64,000 bases of DNA from Uloborus plumipes (Eukaryota; Arthropoda; Arachnida; Araneae; Uloboridae): positions 1 to 64,000 of the forward strand of contig JAXGGA010002061.1 of the NCBI GenBank assembly GCA_038373865.1, read 5' to 3'. The notes beneath the pieces were generated by a model. That model ran no database searches. It was not told the origin of the DNA and worked only from the letters and a program-made list of their open reading frames with translations. This document shows, piece after piece, positions 24,083 to 35,286 of the stretch; the first letter of the stretch is position 1, and each line of letters opens with the position of its first letter. A program made the translations under genes and the position numbers.

Positions 24083-24249
<167 letters not shown>

Positions 24250-24345
24250 TCATTAATTTTTGAATGACTAATCGCGTACCGTTGCACAGCCGGGCGGGTT
24301 CAAATTACGAAGCAAGATAATTGGAGATCCAACCTTTATTTTTAA
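24250..24345 (-). pseudogene. Helitron helicase scrap
   Basis: The minus strand reads VGSPIILLRNLNPP and then, after a one-base shift, the equivalent of RLCNGTRL. This is a signature of the Pif1-like helicase of Helitrons. The same block is present in the Helitron at 61674-62075. Only about 95 bp remain, cut by the TA microsatellite. Confidence 0.65.
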
Positions 24346-24636
24346 AAATTTGTGTCACTTTAATGGTCGTTCATATCCCCCCCCCCCTCTCGCAGTGAAA
24401 AAAAACTTTACACAGCAGATTTTGCCTAATAACTCAACACTCATGGTGTTTGATGCATTTTATTTGTTTGTAATGATGTTTTTTGGTCACAACCAATATG
24501 AAAATCACAAAAAATAGTTACTTTAATTTTTAACATACATTTATCTTCTTCAGAATTTTTGACTTTTAATTTTACCTTGAATTTGACGTAAATGCAAGGT
24601 ATAAAATACAGAATTTTATAAAGGTACAAAAATTAA

Positions 24637-24798
<162 letters not shown>

Positions 24799-25369
24799 AT
24801 TTTTTCGCACATGAATTATCACAAGGTTTAAAAAACTGCGAACTAAAATAATATTTTTCATTGGTCAAAATAAAACTATTTAACAATCAAATTACAAAAA
24901 ATAATAACTAAGAAAAAATGCAATCTGTAAAAAAGAAAGAAAACTGGTAGGCGTTATATTTCATTAAAATCCAGCTATCAAAGTAAAAATGTTTAACTTG
25001 AAAATATTAAGAACAATATTTTTGCTAAATGCCCCTCATTCATAAGGTAAATTATTTTACCATTAAGAAGTGAAACATCTTCGGCGGTGGGTCCTTTTAA
25101 ACTCAAAATGAAGTGCAATTATTAATCATTAGAAAGTTTTGTGCCTATCGATTTATTCAACTTGTGATATCCGAACACGTTCTGTGTTTGTAAGCATATG
25201 AAGGGAATGATAATTTAAAAATGTAGCAAAGCTAAACTGTCAGTAAGCTTCAAATTTCAAGTTTACGGTGGAAATATAAGTATAACAAAAAATATTTTAA
25301 CACTGCTTAAAAGTTAACTGATTGTCAATGTGAAACAAGAAGTTATGTCAAGAGCTAAACGAGCCTATT
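24799..25369. other. AT-rich intergenic DNA, nothing recognised
   Basis: Short frames only. Confidence 0.5.
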
Positions 25370-25795
25370 TTCCCGTATTTTAGAGTGAGGCTATTTTCGC
25401 CGCTACGGGGAGAACGCGGAACGAATTTCCATAAAGGAAACATACGGAAAGGCTTTCGTTTGCAAGGGGTATGGGTTGGCGTTATACATAATGGCCACAC
25501 ATAACTCCATACATTTAACAGTAGATATCTAACTGGTACAATGTACATTTAAGAAATACTTGACCCAATATTAGCTCATATTAGGTCCTGGATTCATATT
25601 CATGGGTGATAATGCGGCTTGTCACCGTGTGGTAGTTTCGTCCTACTGGATGACTTCCTTCAAAAAGAAGATTTTCAGCAATTACTATGAGCTCCTTGTT
25701 CCCCTTTACTTGAATCCATTGAGCATGTCTGGGGTATGCTTGGGAAGCAAATTGCAGCTCTTCTACAAGACCAAACTCCTTTACAGAACTCAATA
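25370..25795 (+). pseudogene. Dead Tc1-family transposase, 5' part, split by element E
   Basis: Plus-strand pieces, in order and in shifting frames: VWVGVIHNGHT, LTGTMYI, EILDPILAHIR, GPGFIFMGDNAACHR and IEHVWGMLGKQIAALLQDQT. The GDNAACH and IEHVW pieces are the second and third catalytic regions of a Tc1-family DDE transposase. Stops and frameshifts make it non-functional. Spacing near the last motif is disturbed by small deletions. The gene is interrupted after ...PLQNS by element E and may resume at 27787. It is clearly different from the intact transposase at 6298-7341. Confidence 0.75.
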
Positions 25796-27786
25796 GGGCA
25801 ATTCCACGGTAACTTACGTTACATTTCGACCAACTCTTATGCATTTAGCACCTCAGTACAGACAAATTTTGTTATACAAACCTTGTATGAAAGCATTCTA
25901 TGAAAATGACAGTTGAAAGCAAAATTAAAATGCAAAAATTTTCGTTGCATTTAAATTTTATAAAATCTAGCAGTCAAAGATTAGGCAGTAACTTGCGTTA
26001 CACAAAAAGGGAATGACATAATATGAAAATTGATTCTGAGGCAAATTTCTGCTCTATTACAGCTGTTTTCTTGTTTGAAGCATAATTCATCAGTTCCTTA
26101 TAATGCTTAGGAATATATTTTCATTAATTTAAAAATTTATTTCAAAAATTGAAAATTATGGGAATTTTTAACTGGGTAACTTACGTTACAGTAACTAACG
26201 TTACAAAATTTACTTACAAGCATATCTTTATTACAAAAATTAATGAATGAAAATTACAGCTTAGTTTAGATCGAAATATTGAAAATTAACAATTATGAAT
26301 TAAATTTACAGAAATTTAATACAAAACTCAATGAAAAATCAAAAATATTACATAACATAAGACTTAAATCTATACTGGCTGCTGCTATTAACAAGTTCAG
26401 GTAATTAAATTTTTCAAATCATTCTTTCTTTCTTATTATAAATTTCATCTGTCGTTACTGGCCATTTCTAATTGGTTCCAACAGCAGCCATTACTTATAT
26501 TTTAAACTCGTTTTCTTCAATAATCTTCACAACTCAAGGATACAATGTATTTTCGTACTTTACCACATACCATTCACCAGCTTTTATCTCTGTTTTTTCT
26601 TCTTGTTCCTTAAAATACTTAACTAAACAAAACCCCACAGTTTGTTAATTTCTAGTTCTTAAATGGTCATTGTCAATGTGCGGATCTTCAGAAAGTATTT
26701 TTGATAAATTTTGCTTTTTCTAACATATTTCAATACCATAAAGAGTGACTTTTATTTACAAATCTGTAATATCCACATGACTTTTCTCATACCCCTTCTA
26801 CAGCGCATCTTTTCTGCAGAGTTTAGTGGCATTTTAATGCAGAATAAAATGTATTTCACCTGTAAGAGATAAAATATTTTTGTATTTGTTACTTCTAAAA
26901 CATATTTGATAACTTTAAATCATAACAGAAGTCATTTTTGAATAATTTATAGTACATTACTCCTAAATATTCTGAATGCAGTGATATTGTTTAGAGAGAA
27001 TTAATATCTCAAAAGCCAAAAAGAAACATATAATTTATAATAGAGGTGTATTGTAATCTTATTAACAAATAGAGACATTTTAAGAAACATGATTAATTTA
27101 AATTAAGTAAATACAGTACAAATTCAAAAGAATTCTTGCATAAATTACTCCTACTTACCACATAGGTTTATTTCACAATTTACTTTCTTTATAAACACAA
27201 GTATTTAAGTTCTACTTGGGTAACTTACATTACCTGCATATGTTGGTAACTTACGTTACACGTTTTGATTGTAGCACAAAAAATTAAATAGACAATATTA
27301 AAAAAAAAAACTTTAACTATTTGCTTAACACACACTTATAAGATAGAAAATATAGCATTGTTAACATTGCATTGCCCTTTCTTTATGCACATCATGAACT
27401 TTAACATGTTTTTGGTAACTTACGTTACATAGAACAGTGCATTTTTGAAGTTAACATAAATCACTTAATTTACGTGAAAACACTCATTTTAGCAATTCAC
27501 AATATTGAATTAAAGTGTAATAATCAATATTCTTCCTTTAAAACAGTTATCTAAAGAAAAAATTGAAACTTACCAACGTTGAAAGATTGATAATTTGCTT
27601 TGCCAAAAGTTAAATATTCCTTTTCCAACTTCAAAGTGCTGCCAAAACTAAAAATACTACATTCTTCACAAAAAAATTGTATAAATAATAAACTTCTAAC
27701 ATTTTTAAACCAAAAAATATGTAAAACAGACGCATTCCTGTAATTTGATTTTTCCAACGCTTTTCCACACTTGCATGGAATTGCCC
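25796..27786 (-). mobile_element. Element E: transposon with GTAACTTACGTTAC motif array
   Basis: Starts GGGCAATTCCACGGTAACTT and ends ATGGAATTGCCC. AATA flanks both sides (25792-25795 and 27787-27790); depending on where the end is drawn the duplication could be CAATAG. The motif GTAACTTACGTTAC, itself an inverted repeat, occurs at 25808-25822, 26174-26189, 27245-27259 and 27414-27428, with one-base variants at 25988-26001, 26191-26204 and 27218-27233. The insertion lies within a Tc1 transposase relic. The strand given is that of its decayed gene. Confidence 0.8.
26362..26706 (-). pseudogene. Decayed C-terminal domain of element E's protein
   Basis: The minus strand reads, in one frame with five or six stops, VGFCLVKYFKEQEEKTEI, KAGEWYVVKYENTLYP, VVKIIEENEFKI, VMAAVGTN, KWPVTTDEIYNKKERMI and LPELVNSSSQYR. 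Each stop falls where one base change restores a sense codon (for example TAG for the Trp before KWP). The pattern GEWvvVKYxxxLYPxxVxxIxxxxxxVxxMxxxG.xWKWPxxxDxIxY...I is one I know from uncharacterised transposon-linked proteins of animals. Its start resembles the remnants in elements A and G. Name and function of the domain are not established here. Confidence 0.6.
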
Positions 27787-27880
27787 AATAGCATTCTCTA
27801 CTATGTTTGGAGCCCTCGACGTTGCCCCAACTTATTCATTCACTTAGAAAATATGAGGACTTGTCGTTAAGCACACCTGT
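27787..27880 (+). pseudogene. Possible 3' remainder of the split Tc1 transposase
   Basis: Removing element E and one AATA joins the sequence back into ...CTCAATAGCATTCTC. Downstream, pieces such as LPQLIHSLRKYED are compatible with the C-terminus of a Tc1 transposase but not diagnostic. Confidence 0.35.
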
Positions 27881-30800
27881 ATAATGGGAACTGTCAGACA
27901 CCTTATAAATTACCCTAATCAATTGCGCATTTTAATATATTTGACTAAAGTTTTAAATTATTGTTAGTTAATTTTTCCTTCAAACTTTTTTGTTGTCTAA
28001 AAAAGGTGAATAATATCCCACTTTTGCATTGTATTCTTTTGGTAGAAGTGTATTACACACACATCCCATGTTTCTCCTCCTTCTGATCCTGATATTCTTA
28101 ACTTTTTGACACCTGGGTATACAATGAGTATGTTGATTTTTTTCACTGTTACAAGAAAGACGTCACTAAAAAAGAAACTAAACAGAAATCTTAATTTATG
28201 AGAAGCGTGAGAGAAAAATTAACACAATTATTGACTATGACTTCCGTATGACGTGTTACATAATCATTCGCATATTTCTATTTCGTCTCACGAGTATTGT
28301 ATTTTCGCAAGTTATGTTCTTTCACGATGTCACTTTGGATTTATTATTTTGTAACTTACGCGAAATTTTGCTCTTGCACGAAAGTCACGAAATAACGTGA
28401 TAAATGAATTCACGTAAGAACGAATTTAATTACTTCTTCTAATTGATTTGCGTTTTGTGCCTTGAATAAAACCTTGCTGATATAGTTAGGTTCATTAGCA
28501 ATAAATTATGTTTTAATGTTTTAATGTCAATGTTGAAAGCACAAAAAAGTGTTAAAAGTGTGATTCTAAAATTAATGTGTTTTACAAAAGCATAAATGTC
28601 AAATTGTTTTATACATGCATAAATTTCATTATACTAGCTTCACTTTTCTAGAGCTCTACATCGAGGAGTGACGAATGCTTTTGTTCAAAATCTTGAACCT
28701 TCATTATCAAAAGAATTAAGGTTCTCCGGAATATGTGAAGTTTTTTGAACTGTTCCAATTTGAATGAATTATTACTCACGAAGAAGGAAAAGAACTAAGA
28801 AAAAATACCCCACATAAATGCAATTTTTTTGGAGGGGGAGGCGTACATTTCATACAAAACAGCTCATTTAAATCGTATATTTGCAATCAGCATCATTTGA
28901 TAGGTCAAGCAAAAATGCGCTTGCCGAAAGTGGTGCATTGCAACCGTTTTTTGCCTTTGATATTACATATTTTGTTTGCCAAAATTTTACAAACCATCAA
29001 TAGTTTGATCGTTGAAGTTGCTAATGCTTACAAAGAGCGGATATGTTGGACAGTTAGAATATTTTCTTAGTAATTTAAAGTGAGAAAAAAATATGTTAGA
29101 TTAATCAAACATCAGTTTACAATTTCTAAATTTCAAACAGTTTTATCCGTGCTGAGAAATAAACGTGTTAATCTTGAAAATAATTATTTTTCATGAAATT
29201 CCGAGCAAAAAATATTATTGGATTTTCAATAATATATCAAAAATATCTTAACTGAATTGTAATTTACAAACTGTTTTTGTCATTTACACGCAATGGCATT
29301 GCAACATTTAATGAATTGCAAGTAAATGAAAGGAAATCAGTACTTTCTTCTTGTTCTGCCTCTTTTTTGTAAACGAAGCAAAAACCAGGGAACCGAGCAA
29401 ACTTTAAGAAAAACTCCACAAAATTAATAGTGTGTTGAGTTGTAGTTTTGTGGGTAGTTTTAATTCATTTTATTTCACGTTGAAACTATTTTTCCTCAAA
29501 GCTAAAACATGTATCCTTTTATCTTGCCATATCAACTGGTGCCTACGCAATAAAAATATATTTGCAAATTAATCGCTCTGTATTATAGTTATTAAGGTAA
29601 CTAGTAAGATACTCACAGATATTTTACGAAGCTGCTCTAAGAGTTTTCAACGATTAATTATCGTTAACTTTGTATGCAATATAAATAAATCTACATCGTT
29701 AATACAAAACTTCTTCTTACAGAAACAAAATACCCTAATGGAAATAAATAATTAATTGCCGTCTTGTTTTCTTTTCTTGTAAACAAATGTTATGTTTACT
29801 CTCACAGCTCGATAAATGAATTTATTTTTGCATTATAAAAAGTTCAGTTTTTTTAATTTAAAAATTTACTTTGCAAACTTTGTAAATGAAATAATAATCC
29901 AAAAACCCTCTTATAAATAAATAAATGAACTTTTTTTGAAAGTGATCTTTTAAAAGATAACATGTGGTTAAATTATTTAATAAATTAGTTTATCTCACGT
30001 AATCGTTCTTCTTGTAAACATAAAAAACTACTCATTCACATATTATGCATAAATAGTAAAAATTCTTAATAATTTAATGTTTTTTTTTTGACTCCTTATA
30101 TTATTTATTGCATAGCAAGACATGCGAAGATCAATATGTAAATCACTGTGATACGTTACAGAAAATTTCTTAACTTATGAACACTTTCCTTAAAACATAC
30201 ATAAGAGGGTTTTTTTTTTTTCAAATTTTAGAACATCGTTTTCTATTTATGTGTTTGTTCTTTTTTACTTTTTTTTTCTTATTTTTACTTTTTTTTTCAA
30301 CATTATTTTTAATGGTTTTGATGCATGAATCACACTTTTCGAGTCAGAAGGGTTACAACTACGGAAAAATAATTGCACAAAATATCGCTCTAAGTCAATA
30401 GTAGAATCGTGTTACGTCTAAGATTAACTGATTCAACATGTCATTTAAAAAAAAAAAACAAAAAAACTTTGAGTTGTAATGCATTGAGAATGAACTTAAA
30501 TATTATTCAACTTCGCAAAGTTGGCCTGTGACTCCTCCTTTTTTCAGGATTGTCCATTTTTAGGAAGGGGTGATACGCGGATGAAAATTGAGGAATGGAG
30601 TTCACAATTGCGGCATTGGTTATTAAGCTTGAATACGTCACCTTGCGTACCTTTAATTGGTCTCACAATTTGAGAAATTAGCCAAAGAGGAACCTATTTT
30701 AATTTTTGCACAATCGAGAAAGATTTCTCATTGGATACAAGAAAGTAGGTGGGTCTTGGTTTTATATCTTTCCGCAGCCATTGGCCATTGACTGCAGCGC

Positions 30801-31382
30801 CTCCAACTTTTCATTTAAATTTAAAAACAAAATGGTAACATAAGGGTTGCAATAAAGAAAGCAAAGACTTGTTTTCACTTCCTCGCCAAATGCAGGTGTG
30901 GCTCGAAGAACTATTTAATATTTCATAAAACTTATCACTTCGCCAAAATGTCGCTAAACATGCAAATATGGCACACTGGAGTTTCTTCCTTCTCTACCTA
31001 TTTTAAGGAATAGACTCGTTTTCTCATTTGATTGACACCGGCCATTTCGTCGCGGTTGAATAATAGTTATTCATGACATTGCTTGTTTATATCTTATTTT
31101 TCCCAGTAGGTTTTCAAAGGGCTAAGGGGGAAGCTGTCGGGTTTAGCATTTTAAAGAAAAATAAGATATTACAATGTTAACTCAAACAATTTCGCATAGA
31201 AAAATACATGTGTTTCGAGGATGCGAGGTATTTTTTTTCTTTTCTTTTCAATGCAAAAGATCTGATCTCATGGTTGAAAAGACGTTCAACGAAACTATTT
31301 TGCACTGAAAAAATGTTCTTTGTAACCCCGAAACTTGAGTGCAAGTAATAGGCACTCAAAATATTTACGGGAGAGGGGGTCA
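27881..31382. other. AT-rich intergenic DNA, mostly featureless
   Basis: 3.5 kb. A patch of CACG-type palindromic words at 28240-28430 and a GC-richer patch at 30530-31080 stand out slightly, but neither shows repeat ends or coding structure that I can defend. Confidence 0.4.
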
Positions 31383-32422
31383 CCTGTAAGCAGGGGCACA
31401 TGTGAACAAACGATTTACTTGTGAACAAACGATTACATGTGAACAAACGATTTTTTACCCAATTAACATGAAGAGAAAAATCTGAAAAAAAATTATATCG
31501 ATGGTAATACAAGTACTATATCCTGCCATAAATTTTAAAGATCTAAACCATTTTGTTTTTTAGTTATCAAAGATCTTATGTTTCGGAAGGTGTCAATATA
31601 CTTTTATGTTTAATTATACTTTTATGAATAATTAAAAGTTTCAATATTCAATATTTAATTAAAGTCTGAAAAAGTTGCAAAGAAAAGAAAGTAAAACTTG
31701 CTAAACTGTTGAACAGGGAACAGTCAAGAGTTGCAGTAAGTGACGCTGAGTCCGACATTAGTTTTGAAGACCGCAACTATCAAGAAATTTGTGCTGAAGT
31801 CAACTTTGCACCACAAAATTTAGCTGTGAATGACTTTGTCCTCAAAGAATTCACTACCAAAAGGACAAAAATTTACCATGAATGAAACTTTTATGTTTCC
31901 AAAAACAGATGATAAATCGATGGTAAACCCTCTGATGATATTCTGCTAAAAATCCACCACCTTCAGTTTTAGGTTGCTTATGTCGAATTGCATCTTCTGT
32001 TTCTTTTTCTGTAAAACTTGAAGGCTACAATGTTCTATGAACGCCTTCAATGACGCACGCTCAATCACGTTGAATAAATACCTTGATATTTTCATTGTAA
32101 GTGTTTATCAATGTGTAATAAGCAGTATCCTTAAAAATATGCTTAGGTGTATTTTATTTCCATTTATGTATCCGTGTTTACTTGTGCCCCATGTGTGTGT
32201 ACAACTGCTTCCCTACTGGGGCAGATGTGAAACAAATTTTAGCATACTTTTGACTTATTTTTTTAGCTGGAATTCACTGTTGAAGAAGATCGGTAACTGG
32301 ATTAAAATATTAGCAAATGTTTTATTAATCATGTATAGCACTTGTTTCTTTAATATCTCAAATTAATAATAAAAAAATACAAAAATGGCATTTTTGTCCA
32401 CATGTGCCTCCCTCTCCCTTAC
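31383..32422 (+). mobile_element. Element G: decayed element with GCACATGTGAACAAA motif
   Basis: Near the left end GGGGCACATGTGAACAAACG is followed by two more ...TGTGAACAAACGATT copies (31405-31452). Near the right end TTTGTCCACATGTGCCTCCC and CCCTTACCTGCTGG are the inverted counterparts of the left GGCACATGTG and CACCTGTAAGCAGG. Further copies lie inside (about 32186, 32218). Boundaries are approximate and no target duplication was found. It carries the same C-terminal domain relic as elements A and E. Confidence 0.6.
31679..31884 (+). pseudogene. Decayed C-terminal domain of element G's protein
   Basis: About 68 codons run open on the plus strand to a TGA at 31882-31884. They begin with a basic stretch (KEKKVKLAKLLNREQ), then an acidic one (SDAESDISFED), then LAVNDFVLKEFTTKRTKIYH. 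After the stop the frame continues with FYVSK. The basic-acidic-VNDFVLxxFTTKxTKIYxxG order matches the C-terminal domain of elements A and E. The density of sense codons over 68 positions in such AT-rich DNA supports true descent from a gene. Confidence 0.55.
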
Positions 32423-33485
32423 CTGCTGGTTTAAGATAAAACCTACAAGGTGCATCTCAGAGTATGGAAAGTTAATCTTTATTTATTTTTTCTATTTTCT
32501 GTATTTAATTTGCAATTTAATTAAAATGGTTACTGCAATTTCAAAATAAATAACAAAGCAATGTTTTACATTTTCACTTTTTTTGGTTATTAAACACATC
32601 TAACACGTTCAAACACATACTGTATATTACTCTTATGAATTGTTTAAACAAATACAACAATTCTTTTTTTATTTAACATGCTGTGTTTTTTTATCTATGT
32701 GTAATATATACTACAAAAATAGTTTAAATAGGATGAGCAAAGTACCTAACTTTTTATGGCCTCATTTCTAAATTAAAAAAAAAACCTAGATCATCTTGAA
32801 ATACTTCATTGAATATTCACCGAATAACTGCAGAAATTTTGCCCGTAAATCTGAATAATAGCTACAGTTATTTTCGTACAAAAACAGAAGATTGGTTTCT
32901 CTTCTTTTACACAGCCATTACGTACAGGAGTTTTCTAGATAAAACTGGAGCAACAAATTTATGTTACAGTTTTCCCAATAAATTCTAGTAATGAAGGTTT
33001 TCTATTAAATATGGAGAATTCTTTTAATGAAAGTATGTATATTTTTTTCAATTAAAGACAAAGCACTTTTAAATATGGTTTGGTAATATAATTCAATGCT
33101 TGTTCTAATTTACGTAGTTACATTACTAAGAATGTAACTCAGACATGATTAAGCACAATCATTAATTTTATCTTCATACATGATGTAGAAAATGTATTAC
33201 TTCTTATTTTTTGCTGTGTAAAAATGTATAAGGAAGAAACCAGTGGAGACGATCACTAAAAATTGATATCAGTAACGTATTTTAGCTTCCACAAAGCTTT
33301 AATCAGATTCCCATATAAGTTCTACTTTATTAATCATATGTTGTATCATGTATCATACATTTGTATCATGTATCATACATATGAACTATTATTTGCCCCA
33401 CGTGTATTAAATAAAATCATGGCATTGCGTAATAAATACTATCATGTAAAGGATGAATACAACGTTTAAAAAGCGCAAATGCTCA
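32423..33485. other. AT-rich intergenic DNA, nothing recognised
   Basis: A short direct repeat of TTGTATCATGTATCATACAT lies at 33341-33380. Otherwise featureless. Confidence 0.45.
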
Positions 33486-33517
33486 GGGATACTGCAGACA
33501 CGTGTCTGCAGTATCCC
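33486..33517. repeat. Perfect 32-bp palindrome
   Basis: Arms of 16 bp (GGGATACTGCAGACAC and its complement) with no spacer. ACTGCAGACACGTGT is shared with the hammerhead-like relic at 4442-4490. Confidence 0.95.
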
Positions 33518-33578
33518 AGTTTGTACGTTTTTAATGTTGTATTTACCCTTTACATTCACGCACAAAAATAATTATATA

Positions 33579-34354
33579 CAGGGTGGTTATAAATTAACAG
33601 GAGGTGTTTGCAGCCCTCTAGCTCGCGAACTACTGGGCGAAACATTGCCAAATTTCGTGAGCGGGCATATTAGACCATGGGATATTGATATCTGGAATAA
33701 AAAAAAAATAGTTTGAAAAACCACCACCAGGGGAAAATTTGGCGCTGTAAAAGTGTATTACACTGAATATCGAGAATTAAACTTGAAAAGATGCTGTATA
33801 AATCAATTTCGCCAAGAAAAATGATTGTGCTTTGCAAATGAGGTTTAATATGATCGCCGTAGAATTTTCTATTAAAAAAAAAAATCACCACGAACAAAAT
33901 AGCGGTCCATTTAACCAAATAGAATGCAATAATTTGCATAAACGCGTTGCGTTTAGCGATCATCTGTAAAATGACGGGCTGGGAGCATTCTTATCAAGAA
34001 ATCCATTTTGATATGTTACGAGCTGCCGTAGAAAATGTTATGCATCGTATGCAGTTCTTACAACTTTACAATGGCGATCATATCGAACCACATTTGTGAC
34101 AAAAAAAAGTCATTTTTGCAAATAAAATGGATGCATATTTTGTCAGTAGCAATTAATTCTTCGATAATCAGAATAATACACTTTTACAGCGCCAAATTTC
34201 CCCCTGGTGGTGATTTTTCAAACTAATTTTTTTTATTCATGAAATCAAAATCCCATGGTCTAATATGCACGCTCACGAAATTCGGCAATATTTCGCCCAG
34301 TAGTTCGCGAGCTATAGGGCTCCAAACACCTCCTGTTAATTTATAACCACCCTG
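33579..34354. mobile_element. Foldback mariner-type MITE, 776 bp
   Basis: Starts TA|CAGGGTGGTTATAAATTAAC and ends TTAATTTATAACCACCCTG|TA. The outer ~110 bp arms are nearly perfect inverted repeats, and complementary blocks continue inward (TTTGGCGCTGTAAAAGTGTA and its complement; the GATATGATCGCC region), so almost the whole element folds back. No coding capacity. Confidence 0.85.
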
Positions 34355-34356
34355 TA

Positions 34357-34700
34357 TTTTAAATACCATCAGGTTGCTTGATTCTCTTACTTCCATTTAC
34401 TTTACAGTCACACTGTAAAAACTGAAATAGTCAAATTTGAGTACATTTGAAATTTCAAAATTTCGTGAGTACTTTTGTTTCAAAAATGAAAACTTCTGTT
34501 TCAAATATGAGTCAAAATTTTTTCAAATCTGAAATTTCATAAGTTCAAATCTGAGCAAAATTTCTTTTGATGCGTTACATAGACTTAATTTTAGCGGGGT
34601 AGTGGAAATAATTCATATTATATTTCATCTGTTGCTTTTTCTAACGAAATACTAACTTTTGATAATAAGGTATTTGATAAACTGTTGCGAACTACTTCTT
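34357..34700. other. CAAATNTGAGTAC-type repeat remnant
   Basis: 34409-34560 starts CACTGTAAAAACTGAAA and contains several TCAAAtxTGAG and GAGTACxTTT words, related to the foldback element at 41248-41525 and the array at 42487-43333. Decayed, without a clear right end. Confidence 0.5.
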
Positions 34701-34778
34701 AATCCGATTCGCTTTCATTCGTCCGCGCTAGAGTTTTATAGTCCGCGCTGCGGAAGTATACAATTGTATTTATTCAAA

Positions 34779-34835
34779 ATGGCCGCCGACTCGCGAACCC
34801 ATTTAAAGAAGCAGGATTTCCTGAAGAATTTTCAA
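34779..34835 (+). CDS. Candidate first coding exon
   Basis: ATG in a good context (AAAATGGCC) opens 19 codons, MAADSRTHLKKQDFLKNFQ, ending exactly at CAA|GTAAGT, a consensus splice donor in phase 0. The upstream 80 bp are CpG-rich for this window (TCCGCGCTAGAG, TCCGCGCTGCGG), as expected at a promoter. A second CpG-rich segment with a donor follows at 35150-35284. The next exon is not certain; 41962-42108 also starts in phase 0. I do not recognise the peptide. Confidence 0.35.
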
Positions 34836-35149
34836 GTAAGTTCACGGAATTTTTAAAGAACTGAAATTATATTTCTCGTTTTTGGTGCATAAACCTTCTT
34901 ATTTGTGCATTGCTTTAAAAAAAAAAGTTTTCTGGATTGAGTACATCATGCTTTCAATGTTAAATGAAACCCTTGAAAGTTTCAAATATTAATCGAATGT
35001 TTGCAAAATTACTTTTGGCCAGTTAAAAGTTGTTAAACTATGGCGCGAAATTTTAATTATTCATACTACTTAATCTGTTGCAGTTCGGAAAGGATTGCTC
35101 CTTCCAGTAATATTTTATTAGATAAAATAGTTGTGAACACTTTTAGGTG

Positions 35150-35284
35150 CGGAAGAGGAAACGTGTAGTAAGTCGCTAAGGCGGAGCGCGCAGGAAAACA
35201 TTGTTGATGTTTTTCCGCCCAAACGTTCCTGCATGATGGACGCGACAAAATGGAACTTCTAGGTGCTTATTCCAAATGTTGAAG
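35150..35284 (+). promoter_or_regulatory. CpG-rich segment ending in a splice donor, possible alternative first exon
   Basis: The segment has many CpGs (GGCGGAGCGCGCAGG, GACGCGACAAAATGG) in an otherwise CpG-poor region and ends at GAAG|GTAAGT. A short ATG frame inside closes after nine codons, so it would be a non-coding first exon. Inferred from composition and donor only. Confidence 0.3.
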
Positions 35285-35286
35285 GT

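Noticed and set aside
31177..31512. 111-codon minus-strand frame
   Set aside because: Overlaps the left motif array of element G on the strand opposite to its gene relic.
32037..32366. 109-codon plus-strand frame
   Set aside because: Lies in the AT-rich remainder of element G with no motif; its composition is that of noise.
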